A stretch of 64,000 bases of DNA from Apostichopus japonicus (taxonomy: Eukaryota > Echinodermata > Holothuroidea > Aspidochirotida > Stichopodidae). Shown one piece after another: positions 25,397 to 36,662 of this stretch. A program made the translations under genes and the position numbers. The notes under the pieces were generated by a model, which searched no databases, was not told where the DNA came from, and saw only the letters and a program-made list of their open reading frames with translations. The stretch is from assembly GCF_037975245.1 (NCBI RefSeq), contig NC_092581.1:756501-820500 (forward strand), in the 5' to 3' direction. Position 1 is the first letter of the stretch; each line of letters starts with the position of its first letter.

Positions 25397-26337
25397 TGGC
25401 CAAAGAAGTTCAAAATTCCAAGGCTGCTACTAGTGCTTGAGGGAAGACTAAAAGCAGAAAGAATGCCTAATGACAGAGAAAGAAGACATATTATACAGAC
25501 ACTGTGTGACTACATGGTAGGATATACATGGCTAAAATAGGTAGTTTAATACTGTAAACTCACACCAAATCATTGCCAAACAGCTCTCTGAAATCGGGCA
25601 TTAAACCACATTATATGTAGAGAATGAAGAGACAAAGTTTAAAACAAGACAGATTGAGCTGTTTAAGTGTAGCCATTTTCTGCTTGTCAGTATGTTGGAA
25701 AAAGTCATTAAACCACAAAATATGTAGACTATAATGAGACAAATTTTAAATTAGAACTTGTGCAGTTGTTAAGGGTCAAGGTCAAAGTTCATTGTAGATC
25801 CATTCCATCATAGAAGAAATGAGTACCATAGATTGCCATCTTGTAATTATGTTTTAATCGTAATAGATGCTAAGATCCCATAACAAGGGAGTTTGTTAGG
25901 CAAGTTTCAGGAAAGATACTGTATGATTGATAAAGATGGCTACCTTCAAGGTATGCAAGGAATTAAGATGACTAATGAAGCAATCCATGACAGAATGAAG
26001 GTGAGATGACAAAACTATTACTTAATGGATCATTCAACTGTCAATTTGAGTATAGTAATTACTTAAATGTAAGTTTAATTGCTTTGTTCAAGGGCTGTCC
26101 TAGCATGTTAGTGTTTAATATCATCAGATGCAATGTTAAATTGCGACTAACATGCAACATCGTGTAACATGTTGAAAATTTTGAGTTTCTTTGCTTACAC
26201 TACATTTCGTGCTTAATAGAATGCTGAGTGAAACTAGCCACTGCTGTAGGTGATGAAGCATTTGGTGTTTAATCCGCAAGCTCCAGCTCATTCATTGGGG
26301 CTTAAATTGAACTCCTACCCAGATCCCAACGAAGAGA
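25397..26337 (+). CDS. Three linked candidate exons, unknown protein, probably frame-damaged
   Basis: Exons 25397-25516 (40 codons from WPKKFKIP to LCDYM), 25911-26000 (30 codons, ERYCMIDKDGY to DRMK) and 26250-26337 (29 codons, VMKHLVFNPQAP to DPNEE, then one base) have good donors (ATGGTAGGA, AAGGTGAGA, AGTAAGTG) and acceptors, and their phases agree (0, 0, 1). The final phase 1 fits the acceptor of the last exon at 31073. I do not recognise a domain with confidence. The problem lies at the start: the natural acceptor at 25389 leads into this frame through an in-frame TAA (25394-25396). This suggests a 1-bp deletion just before the WPKKF codons, use of a weak internal acceptor (CCAAAG at 25400-25405), or a pseudogene. 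Confidence 0.4.
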
Positions 26338-27328
26338 GTAAGTGACGTCTGCTCCTGTAACGCGACAATAGCATAAGAGACTGTGGTATGAACAGACCTT
26401 ATGGGGAAAAAGTTAACACGTCATTTAATGAAAGTGAAAATATTCCCCATCTTGGTGGGGGGGAATTCATTTCCCCTGTGGTTTGTATAACAAAAGAGAA
26501 ATCTGTAAGCAATGATGATTATTAATGCATCTTTGCGTGATTGATTACTAATCCATCTTTGCGTGATTGATTATTATACAAATATGTTGAGAGTACAGGA
26601 TGGATATGATGCTCGCATTGTATAAATTATTGGTAGCAGTATGCTAGAGGCAATGGGTTGTAGGACTATTGTTTGCGAGTGGGTCACAGATATGGTCATG
26701 TGCAAAGAAAGTTGGAATGAATTTCAAAACTAACCAATGAGTCTGTCTTGCATACAAAGATTTACTTCGCTGCTAAATAAACCCGAGCCCGTTTAGCAGG
26801 AGTGTCAAGCAAAAATCAGGGATGTTTAAATTTGGTTAAAATGTTCTTTTTATGGTAGTTCGCAAGAGAAGATGTTACCTAACTTATATGGAATTGATAC
26901 CAAGTTTTTGTATTGAATGAGTGCAGTTGTTAAATTTTTTGTCCCCGCCATCCCCACCCCACCCCCTGAAAGAAGTATCCCTAACCATGATGGAATATCA
27001 CTTAGTAATATTCAGTCTTACCGAAGGTGATGGAGTACAACAGAGTTGAGGAGAGTGGAATTTTCGGAACGTTAAAGAATACATCAAGTTTATTTCCTTC
27101 GTCCTCAGATTTAGTGTAAAGTTGTTGTTTTTTTTTGGTGAATATTGTAAGGATAACAAGCTCGTTCCCTTTTTCCTAGAACTGAATATGTATTCAAGCA
27201 AAGCAAATTGCTCTTTTTTTGTATTGAATGAGTGCAGTTGTTAAAATTTTTGTCCCTGTTATCCCCACCCCACTCCCGAAAAGAAGTATCCCAAACCGTG
27301 ATGGAATATCACTTAGTAATATTCACTG

Positions 27329-28946
27329 TTCCCCTGACCAACACAGGAATAGTGCTAACTTAAGGCGAGGATAACAGCTAGGTACTTGACTCCATAAAGA
27401 ACTCGGACATGTGGGTGTATAGAACAGAAAAATATATTGATACAATTGCCGACTGAAACACCCGTTCATATAGAACTCGGACATGTGGGTGTATAGAATA
27501 GAAAAATATAGTGATACAATTACCAACTGAAACACCCGTTCATATAGAACTCGGACATGTGGGTGTATAGAACAGAAAAATATAGTGATACAATTACCAA
27601 CTGAAACACCCCTTCACGTAAATCACACACTTCACATAAATCACAAATTATGGAATGATTGAGTTATAACATTAGGATATTCTAGAAATTAAGAAACTTG
27701 ATCTCTTTATACGTCTTATGATACTTAAAGTTCAAATGACAATTTCAATCCAAAAATTCAGTAAGCTTCAGGTTGCTGTCACTGTTTCACCAACTCCCAT
27801 CTTTTGGGCCACTTTCTCTTTAGGCCAGCGCCCCTTGTCTCTCTTGCTCCGCTGATGATGGTCGAGAACTGCAGGGTACAAAATACGTTAACTAGTATTT
27901 TGTCTATACATGCTCTGGAATTATCCAGAGGGAATTTATAATACGAACCCTAACCACAGTGAATCTTCCTGCAGATGTGAATTTCCCTTTGGGATATTGA
28001 AAATGCATAACACATAATAACATAAATGATAACATAAACCCACCACCAAGTCCTAAATAATCACAAGGCTCCCAATTCTATAATGCCCCCACTTACTGCT
28101 CCAATACAACACTTACTATATGCATACTATCTCTACCCCTAGGGCAGCTTCAATGGCCAGGATTATTCTAGAACATAATCTCGGTATCTAAAATATCATG
28201 CCATACCCCAAGACACAATTCTCCTCTCCCTGATTGCATTATCTTGATCCCTGATCCCTGATTGCATTATCTTGTAACACATATTACTAAGTATTAATGA
28301 CATATCCCCAAGGCTAGAGCCAAAGTTCCCTAGGTCAGGATACAAACCCCCACAATAACAGGGACTCTTCAATAAGCAATGAATAGAATAAACACATTCT
28401 AATACCTTGAAACATCAGTCCCCACATGTTCTTAACAAGGATAAATAATGTGACTTACTTCACTGGGCTTTGACTTGCTCCCGCTCTCCAGGTACAGACT
28501 GGCGCGGCCACGATACATCCACACAGAACCGGTTACTGGTCAAATTAACTCCGGTGGTGACAATAAATAATATATGTTTTTTTGCATATAAAATGTTGGC
28601 CTCGCAGGCTAAGCTTCAAGCATCTCAACAAGCCTGAATACAACTTAGTGCCCTCACAGGGTCTTACCACAACAGCAAAAATAACCAACACACCACGCCC
28701 ACAGAGGACACAGCCAGTCTTGTACAACTGTACCTTTCAAACCCTGGGAGTCAAGTGAGGAATATTCTCCAACTCTGAAATGAATGCATACCATGTACTG
28801 CTCAAAACAATACATAACACAAAACAAGACACAAACAAGACAAATATACAGGACACAAAGGGATAAAGCTACTACCTTCAAGTCAGGTTCAATCTAGCTT
28901 GTGCCATTCAGAGTCACTCAAGTGATACATAAGGCAATACATAACA
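27329..28946. mobile_element. 1.6-kb insertion with TG...CA ends inside a duplicated block
   Basis: The block 26911-27220 is repeated, but its second copy is split: the left half ends near 27328 (AGTAATATTCA) and the right half resumes near 28947 (AAAGAATACATCAAG). The inserted DNA starts TGTTCCCCTG and ends CATAACA, as a solo LTR would, and has no ORF. About 60 bp of the original block is missing and no target duplication is visible, so the LTR reading is weak. Confidence 0.35.
27399..27615 (+). repeat. 74-bp minisatellite, 3 copies
   Basis: Units start GAACTCGGACATGTGGGTG and contain GAACAGAAAAATATA and CTGAAACACCC. It lies at the left end of the inserted segment. Confidence 0.9.
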
Positions 28947-31072
28947 TAAAGAATACATCAAGTTTATGTACTTCGTCCTCAGATTTAGTGTAAAGTATTT
29001 TTTTGGGGTGAATATTGTAAGGATAACAAGCTCGTTCCTTTTTTCCTAGAACTGAATAAGTATTCACGCAAAGCAAATTGCTCTTTTTACCCATCATCAA
29101 AGTAGCTGTGCAGTTACTAGTGTATTGGAAACAATATTATACCTGCCATAAGTTTTGCCATATGCTACTGTGCATTATTTTTTGGGGGAGGGGGGGGGGT
29201 TTCCCTTAAATTGTATGTGCATTGTGTCACGTTTGTTTTGACATATAAGGCTTTATTCTGTGCAGTGATAATCTTTTCCTATAATCCCAGAGATATAAAT
29301 ATAAATATATTTAGAGGAAAATCTTGAAAAAGGTTGTAACAAAATTAATGCCGGGTCAGGTCAGATCTTTCTGGAAACCCTACAGACTAGGAGAGAATTG
29401 GTCTGGGAGGATGGGAGAGGGGGGGGGGGCCGGTCTTAGTGGAATATTTAGGAACATTGCAGTTATTGTGTGTTATTCTCCATCTCAATTAAAGACCTGT
29501 TATTTATGTGTAAATTAACACCTAGTTACTTAGTATTTTGCTGTTTGGATGCAGCCAGGGGTGGGACCTAGATTCCCCATCTCTTAGATTTTGTCTGTAA
29601 CTCCACCAAAACACAAATCCAGTACCACTAAACCCACTCCGAACTCTGTTGCTCCATTTACCCGAGCGAATCTTGCTATGAAATTGACTGACTTGCTACA
29701 CAAGTGCAAAGATAATGGGCATTTTTTTTTCCATTAACAGAAACTCTAGTGTTATCATCAATATAATGATAAACAAAATGGAGAAACTTTCAGCACATGT
29801 ATTCAAAATAGTAAACACTTACTTATTGCCTCCACTCCACCCTCCAGTTTAATATTCTGGCGTGCTTTCTGATTATGGGCAGGTTTGAGATATAGTACAT
29901 TTCTCCATCCGTGTTATTGTCAGATATTGAAATGAGAATAAGAATTAATAAACTTTTAAAAGAAATGTTGCCTTCCTCGACAGCATGACTTCATATCTGT
30001 CACTTCTTCAGTATCTACCTAAATGAAAAATGTAGGCTGAATTTTAGACACAATAATGTCGTAGTCCACCAGAACAAGGTTAATTTGAGATTTTACACTC
30101 ACACACTGCTGATCCAGTTCAAGCTATTCACCGTTAAAATATGCTAAACCTCCGGTATGTTCCTTTAAAGGCTAACTTGATGATGTTATCAGCTCTTCTA
30201 GAACAGGCTTTAATGTTAAGTTTTGTTAACCCATTGCTTTACATAAATTCTCACTCAACCAAAGCATGTTCCTTTAACTTGATATTAAAACAACAACACC
30301 CTTGCACCCATTGAATGAAAATTAAACACCATTTATCCAAAAGTTGACAAATTTGTACTACCACTGTAAACATGTCATTTGAGACAGGTAAATCTCTTTT
30401 TGTGATTTTGTGCTGGATCTGAGGAACTCAGCTAAATGGTTAAAGTATTAGACTAAATAGTCTTGTCACTCTAAACCGATGAACCTCGGCAAATTAATGG
30501 GTCGTTCCCTTACAAATTAAAAGTGGCATAAAAAATCCAGCCTGGCCTGATAGCGCTGTTTTTCAACCGTTCACAACAAATTAACTGAGGTTTGTTAAAC
30601 TTTGTTTCTAAAGTCATCTTTTTTATGAATTTTTCCTTCATGTCTTTCCATTGTAATATAGCTTGTAAATCTATTGCAATCAAAAAGTTTTACATTTTTT
30701 TTTTACATTTTATAATAATATTCTGTAACTACTGTAGTTGATACAACAATACTAGACATTTTACTAGTAGATGGGTTATAAATGAAAAAAAAAAATTTGA
30801 CATTTCTGACATTACATAAGTTAGGGAAATCATTAAATGTTCTTAGATCTCTGTCTGTGGCTCTGACTCCCTCCCACCAAGAAAGTGTTAATTCCCCACC
30901 CCTCCTATCACCCAAAGCAATCCGTTTTCGCCCTTAAAATTATTGGCTATCGTTGACTCATTCGAGTCTTCAAATGTAACATGCATGATCTACACTTTAT
31001 GCAGAGTTCTTACGTCTACATGGCTTGTGTATTCCTATCTAGTAATTTTCTTTCATACTCTTTTATGGACAG

Positions 31073-31524
31073 AACCACCTATGGTGTCCACCAAGGAACA
31101 GCTCCCCGAGAGACCTCCAGAAGACTTAAATTTGGAAGAGACTTGGGAAGATGACGAAACATCAGACAGAGACAATAAATTTGAATCCCAAGCCCCTGTA
31201 GCCGATTCAGATCCCTTCTCTAGTCTCATTATGGACATGAAAGCCTCCATCTCACCTCCGAGTAAAGTACGGTCTAACTCTTACCAGATCAGGAAAGGCT
31301 TACAAGACGATAACCTCCTGAAGGCAGAAGAAGACAGAAAAGTTTGTTCCAATTCTGGTAGCGACGTGCCGAACGCTTCATCAATCCAAAGAGACAAGCT
31401 GATGGAAGTTTCCCCCGAAGGGATTAGAAATAGGACTCAAGTTGAAGAAGAATCGGAAAGTGATTCGATCCAGCTACCAGATAGTCCTGCCGGTCTCGAA
31501 CTTTCAGGATCACAAACTTTTTGA
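31073..31524 (+). CDS. Last exon of an unrecognised acidic, low-complexity protein
   Basis: An acceptor (TATGGACAG, ending at 31072) opens a 150-codon frame to a TGA at 31522-31524. The sequence is rich in Glu, Asp and Ser, with an acidic patch (NLEETWEDDETSDRD), a more ordered stretch (DPFSSLIMDMKASISPP) and the C-terminus GSQTF. It looks like a disordered tail, possibly of an adaptor or pseudokinase-type protein, but I cannot name it. Entry phase 1 fits the exon ending at 26337, giving a lysine at the junction, so both may belong to one gene with a 4.7-kb intron. Exons between them may have been missed. Confidence 0.55.
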
Positions 31525-31650
31525 GCCACCGATGTTGCAGCTTCTTAAAAGATATATTTATTATTATTATTTGTTTCATCACATAGTATTACAAGGTGAA
31601 CAAGACAATATAAGTACAAATAAGTAAAAAATGTGAAAGGAAGTCAACTA

Positions 31651-31654
<4 letters not shown>

Positions 31655-31710
<56 letters not shown>
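31655..31710. repeat. (TA)n microsatellite
   Basis: About 28 dinucleotide units lie about 130 bp downstream of the stop at 31524, probably in the 3' UTR. Confidence 0.95.
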
Positions 31711-31716
<6 letters not shown>

Positions 31717-33030
31717 TATATATATGTAAGATTTCTACTTCTTTTTTTTGTATCACCATGTGTGTAAATATTGAAGCACTAAGATATGCAGTTTTTTTTT
31801 CCTTGAAATAGCAAGAGATATAATAGAGAACACTGTTATGAAAGCTCTACTTAAAACACTTGAAAAACTGCTCTCCTAAATTTTAGGGAATAGTTTTGGC
31901 AGAATTTTTTTCTGGGGAAATCTATCTTTATTTCATGCATAGTCTTGAATACTTCTGCATTAACATAAGACCATCTCTGCCCTGCACCTAAAAATACTGG
32001 GTTTTTTATTCTCTCTTGCATGTTTTCAAAAGTGCTCTTCTCAAGGGTATCATGTTGAAAATTTTCTCAGATTTACAGATGGAAATTACGAAAGGTTTTC
32101 GTTAAGGATGGTCATGTGATGATGCTAAAAGATAATCTAATGCATAAAGAGTCTGTAAATTCAGAAGAGAGGAATTTATAAGTATCCTCTGCCAGGAATC
32201 TTGGATTGATTCCTAGCCAAAATGCAAAAAGAAATCTAGGCGTGTATGTATGCAGGTAAACGTATTTATATGTGATGTTCCAACTTGTAAACAGGATGAC
32301 TCTCCAAACATATCTTGCATGAATTTCATGCAAATTAGGATGTAAATTTACAGCACTGAATCCTTGGCTGCTCCAGTTAGTTATTGAGCGGAGTCAAAGG
32401 TCAATTGAGGTTATCAGCGGCCAAAATACAAAAACCTTGTAGTCGAGTTTAGTGAACATCTGTAGCATCTGTTAAATGTCATAAGTAGGTGGTAGGTCCC
32501 CCTCACTGAGCATTACACTTTGAGCAGTTCTGTTAAGAGGTCAAATGTAAATTGGAGTCATCAAAGCTTCAAAATCAAAGCTGCGATTATCCTCATGCTC
32601 AGAAATGTACAAGAACTGAATGTTCTATGAAATGAATGGTCAAATTCTGACCACCTTGATCAGGCGGGTATCCAGGGGGGCGTTGGGGGTGCCGGTATCC
32701 AGGGGGGGTGCTGGGGGCACGCGCCCCCCCAGGTAAGAAAAAGAGGAGAGAAAAAAAAGAGAGAAGAAAAAAGGGGAAAAAGAGGGGAAAGAAGGGGAGG
32801 AAGGAAGGGAAAAGAAAAAGAAGAAATAGAGGAAAAGGAGAAAAGGAGGGAGTAGAAAAAACGGCAAGCAACTGGGAAGAGAAAGAAGAACAGTGACATA
32901 ATTACAGGGCTGATCCCTATTATACACACAGGGTAGCCAATGACGGATCGATGATTTCGGAAGGGGCGTGCGCCTCACCCTACCCCTTACACCGACAACT
33001 CCATTTTGACGTTTTCATATTTCCTCTCTC
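31711..33030. other. Non-coding, low-complexity stretch
   Basis: No exon seen. At 32660-32740 GGTATCCAGGGGGG occurs twice beside G/C-runs, followed by a purine-only tract at 32738-32893 (A/G mix). These resemble decayed ends and filler of a MITE, but I could not fix boundaries. Confidence 0.45.
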
Positions 33031-33031
33031 A

Positions 33032-33032
<1 letters not shown>

Positions 33033-33108
<76 letters not shown>
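33033..33108. repeat. (AT)n microsatellite
   Basis: About 75 bp of alternating A and T with two AAA interruptions. Tyr-Ile repeat frames across it are artefacts. Confidence 0.95.
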
Positions 33109-33109
<1 letters not shown>

Positions 33110-33660
33110 AACAATTGTGCTATGAAACCAACTGTGGCTGGTCTTGAACTCGACCGAGTCGTCTGGAACATGATGCATTTCGGTATTAGACCAGGATCTA
33201 TATGCAAACTGCACTAGACATATGTCCTTCGATGCAACACTGCCATCCAGAGATAAAATGTTATACTCCGACCTGAATGCTAATTGTTACCCTAAACCTA
33301 GTACCGTAACTCATACAATGAATCTAAAAATAAATTCCGCATGTGATTGGAGAATTGAGCACATCTCCTGTGAATATCATGTAGTGCATGGGGGGGGGGG
33401 GGTTCAGGCGGACGCACCTATCACTTCTTGAGATTGTTCTAATCTGCGTGAAAACGCCCCACAACCCCTACCCCCACCCCTCGTATCGCTTCCCGATGAG
33501 TTACAAAACTTAATTAATAACCTTCGCCCGTAGTACCAAAACCTTGACAAAATCCGGCAACATACCACTTCATCGATATCAAGTCTAGTGATCGGGCTGT
33601 GTATTAGTGACGTCAAGCGGTAGTGCATATGGCAAGCCGTTTTAACATTTACCTCGCAAT

Positions 33661-34180
33661 AGACTTAAGTCGAATACATTTCACTTAAGTGGAATACATT
33701 CTACTTAAGTGAAATGTTATTCCACTTAAGTAAAATGTATTCCACTTAAGTGGAATTCAATTTCACTTAAGTAGAATTCCATTTCACTTAAGTGGAAATG
33801 GACATTTCTATTTCACTTAAGTGGAAATGCCTTCCACTTAAGTGGAATTGTATTTCATTTTAGTGGAAATGCATTCCACTTAAGTGGAATTGTATTTCAC
33901 TTAAGTGGAATACATTTCCACTTAAGTGGAATAACATTTCACTTAAGCTAAATAGCCCATCTATTTCACTTAAGTGGAATACAATTCCACTTAAGTGAAA
34001 TGCATTTCCACTTAAGTGAAATACAATTCCACTTAAGTGGAATGCATGTCCACTTAAGTGGAATTGTATTCCACTTAAGTGGAATACAATTACACTTTAG
34101 TGGAATAATATCTTTTGGGCGTCAATTTCACTTAAGTGGAATTCTATTCTGCTCAAGTAAAATACAATTCCACTTAAGTG
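33661..34180. repeat. Left CACTTAAGTG palindrome array, about 24 units
   Basis: Units of 16-18 bp are joined by 2-6 bp A/T spacers (ACA, GTA, GCA). Each is self-complementary, so orientation is undefined. Variants include GACTTAAGTC at the outer edge, TACTTAAGTG and CACTTTAGTG. Confidence 0.95.
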
Positions 34181-34200
34181 GAAATGTTAATATGTGGCTT

Positions 34201-34210
34201 ATATATAAAT
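34201..34210 (+). promoter_or_regulatory. Putative TATA box inside the transposon
   Basis: ATATATAAAT lies about 90 bp upstream of the ATG at 34302, directly after the left palindrome array, in the position expected for a core promoter of the internal ORF. No other promoter element was identified. Confidence 0.35.
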
Positions 34211-34301
34211 ACAATTTCGGGTAATGTTCGTCGTAACGCATTCAATTGCTCATCACATATGATGATGTAGTCGATCCTCGTTGTACGTGTACATCATAGC
34301 T

Positions 34302-34664
34302 ATGGCTAATCATTCACATCTAACATTGCTGGAATGCGATCAAATAATTGTTGTTGTTAGAGACACAATTCGAAGTGTTGTTTTCTCACTTGCACAGGGG
34401 AACAATCAGTGTGATGCACAACAGAGGCGACTTACATCTTGTTTAAGTAACATAGGCAGTATTCGTAACTTTTTAGATAGTGAAACTTTTGACGAAGTAA
34501 AAGATTTCATCCAAAATCCAAAAAAAGTAATACGTTCTCTTGCCCTTGTCAATGCGTTTTCGGCTGTAGCTCCAACCACTTGTAATGTATTTTGCCATGG
34601 CTTTATTTTGGTAATGGTATTCATCAGGTCAGGTACGTACGTACTCACCTTGCACGGATGTTAA
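34302..34664 (+). CDS. Internal ORF of the palindrome element (120 aa or first exon)
   Basis: The ATG at 34302 (context AGCTATGG, G at +4) opens 120 codons to the TAA at 34662-34664; an in-frame ATG at 34281 would add seven residues. A donor-like GGTACGTACG at 34632-34641 suggests the true product may be a first exon of about 110 codons whose downstream exons are missing. The segment LLECDQIIVVVRDTIRSVVF looks helical and amphipathic, and FCHGFILVMVF is hydrophobic. No recognised domain and no DDE or RNase H motif. It may be the leftover N-terminus of the autonomous parent's protein or a captured host exon. Confidence 0.35.
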   Translation: MANHSHLTLLECDQIIVVVRDTIRSVVFSLAQGNNQCDAQQRRLTSCLSNIGSIRNFLDSETFDEVKDFIQNPKKVIRSLALVNAFSAVAPTTCNVFCHGFILVMVFIRSGTYVLTLHGC

Positions 34665-34809
34665 GTGCTAGCTGGATCCAGATGGACAGCCGATATTCAT
34701 TGTGCACCTATCGACACCACGTACGTACACGTATCGCGGCAAGTTGTTTATAATGGCGCGCAAAGGCATGGGCAAAGTTTGGCGTTGAATGAACTAGCCA
34801 ATCACATTC

Positions 34810-35125
34810 AACTTAAGTGGAATAGACTAGCCAATCACATTCCACTTAAGTGAAATAGACTATCCAATCACATTTCACTTAAGTGGAATTGTATTCCACT
34901 TAAGTGTAATTGTATTCCACTTAAGTGAAATAGACAGGACATTCCACTTAAGTGGAATTGTATTCCACTTAAGTAGAATACAATTCCACTTAAGTGAAAT
35001 ACAATTAAGCTTAAGTGGAATGGTATTCCACTTAAGTGAAATAGAATTCCACTCAAGTTAAATAGTACTCTGCTTAAGTGAAATTGAATTCCACTTAAGT
35101 GAAATGTATTCGACTCAAGTCGAAT
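34810..35125. repeat. Right CACTTAAGTG palindrome array, about 14 units
   Basis: Same palindrome as the left array. The first units sit in a different spacer context (GACTAGCCAATCACATT, three times). The outer edge ends GACTCAAGTC, mirroring GACTTAAGTC of the left end. Confidence 0.93.
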
Positions 35126-35152
35126 TGAGAGGTAAATGTTAAAACGGCTTGC

Positions 35153-36590
35153 TATACGAGCACTGACCTAAATGGAGTGTAACCACTCCCGATTTTGCAA
35201 TTTCCCAAGATCAGGCCCGAAAAATACCAAGAACACTGTGCTGTATGGATTTCTAGCAATATCCAGCGATATCTAGGGATGAAAATCCCAAGATCTTACC
35301 TAAACTGAAGGCAGATAGAGAATCGAACCTTCAGTGTACTGAACTTGAAACTGTGCGTCTTTCGAAATGAAAAGAATGTGGGGAATTGCACAATAAACAG
35401 ATAAAAGTTATTTATTTCAGTCTCATTTCAATTATTCGAATTTGTTAAGCAAACAGCAGATATCACATCATATCAGTGAGCATGAAAATGGCGTTCCAGG
35501 ATGAACAGCCTTCAAACCATGGGCGCAGATCCTGGTGGGGACAGCGGGACGCGTCCCCATCAACTTTTTTTTCAGTAGTGGGGACATGATATACCGCGTC
35601 CCCACCAATTTTTCTTGACCAATAGCTGCATTTCAAGTTCCCCTGTATTGAACTTTGGCGCAGTTAGATCCAGCCCAGCCCCCCGATTCCTACGCCCTTG
35701 CTAACCACTGCGTCACAGCAACTGTTGAGAAATAATGCTAATTTTTTCTTCAAAATGGAACAGAGGGTGATGTTCAAAATGCTGTACAGGATAACTAAAA
35801 ACGTACACCTTTATTGAACTTCATATTTCAAATGGTCAAAATTGGCATTATTTTCAGTGATTTATACTACATGACTCTAGGATTGGCAGTAACTTGTGAA
35901 AATGTTTCATAGTGAAAATAAAACAATGTCATGTTACTCATTAATTATTAAAGGGGTGGCAGAGCTGCTTTTCTTGCTCAAATTGATCAAAGAATATGTC
36001 CATGTGCTCATACATAGAGCATCTGTATGTCTTTATATCACATAGGAAGACTGTTCTCTCTGGGTATTGAAACATTTGGGAATATAAATTCTACATTTTT
36101 GAGTCCTTAAAAGATCTTAATTCTTTTGATTGCCTTGTTGCTTAAGTAATGGTCAAGGCAACGTTTCCTGAATCTGCATAGCTCATGTCGCGGAGCGGTT
36201 GAAAACTATTAATATACAACAACCAGTTAAAACAACAGTATTAGGCAGTATTTTATCACCCTCCGTTCCATTTTTGAAGAAAAAATTACGATTAAAACAT
36301 TGAACACTTCTATCGCTTAGCATACAATTTCCGAGGAAACAACACCGTGAAACTGGAGAACATTTATGAATAAGAAAGGTTTGATTTGACTGCTTTGAAA
36401 TAACGTATGACTGGCAAGATGCGTCGAGCGCGCTCTCTATCGGCCTCTTTTTTGGTCAGTTTGCAACTTCAGAGGAACAATAGAAACCCGAAAAAACTTT
36501 TAGAACGAACAAAGGATTCTCAAACCTTTGTTCTGCCTAAAAGATCAGCAGAATGAAAATAAAATAAAACTGTTAGCAAACTGCTTATCC
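35153..36590. other. Intergenic, no gene seen
   Basis: AT-rich unique DNA with one small MITE-like element (35521-35700). No open frame with splice support. Confidence 0.5.
35521..35700. mobile_element. Decayed 180-bp hAT-like MITE
   Basis: Ends GGGCGCAGATCC and (reverse complement of the right end) AAGGGCGTAGGAATC resemble the GGGCGTAGC-type termini elsewhere in the window. Flanking octamers CAAACCAT and CTAACCAC match at 6 of 8 positions. Confidence 0.45.
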
Positions 36591-36634
36591 ACTAGAGAGC
36601 CTGTGTAATAGAATGTGTAAAGGTAAGTTGGCCT

Positions 36635-36662
36635 GACGTTTCGATCCTAGCAGGATCTTCAG
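36635..36662 (-). ncRNA. Hammerhead-ribozyme-like remnant
   Basis: On the minus strand: GCCT, CTGAAGA, a GATCC/GGATC hairpin, GAAAC, GTC, AGGC. These are the hammerhead pieces in the right order (CUGANGA core, stem II, GAAA, two-base stem III, cleavage triplet GUC, and flanks that pair as stem I). Stem II overlaps the core by two bases, as if three bases had been lost between core and stem. Minimal hammerheads with a two-base stem III are known from Penelope-like retroelements. Activity is doubtful. Confidence 0.4.

Larger units (their letters stand above)
26338..31072. other. Long intron or intergenic stretch with duplications
   Basis: No supported exon. It contains a partial tandem duplication (26911-27220 against 27220-27330 plus 28947-29087), an inserted segment at 27329-28946, a 74-bp minisatellite, several G-runs (29170-29200, 29410-29430), and at 30470-30590 a sequence loosely similar to 8770-8880 that is probably a dispersed repeat. 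Confidence 0.5.
33631..35152. mobile_element. Palindrome-array DNA transposon (CACTTAAGTG element)
   Basis: Inverted terminal repeats of about 70 bp flank the unit: left GCAAGCCGTTTTAACATTTA from 33632, and its reverse complement ending at 35152. They match at about 90% before merging into the arrays. TAT lies immediately outside both ends (33628-33630 and 35153-35155) and may be a 3-bp target duplication, though one base at the left border is ambiguous. Inside each terminus is an array of the palindrome CACTTAAGTG in an ATTCCACTTAAGTGGAAT context, about 24 copies at 33661-34180 and about 14 at 34810-35125. The centre (34190-34800) is unique and carries a small expression unit. No transposase is present, so the element is non-autonomous. 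I cannot assign it to a known superfamily. Confidence 0.75.

Noticed and set aside
32599-32978. Pro/Phe/Ser-rich minus-strand frames
   Set aside because: They translate G-runs and the purine tract at 32738-32893.
34000-34224. HLSG-repeat peptide, and its mirror at 34868-35056
   Set aside because: Translation of the CACTTAAGTG arrays.
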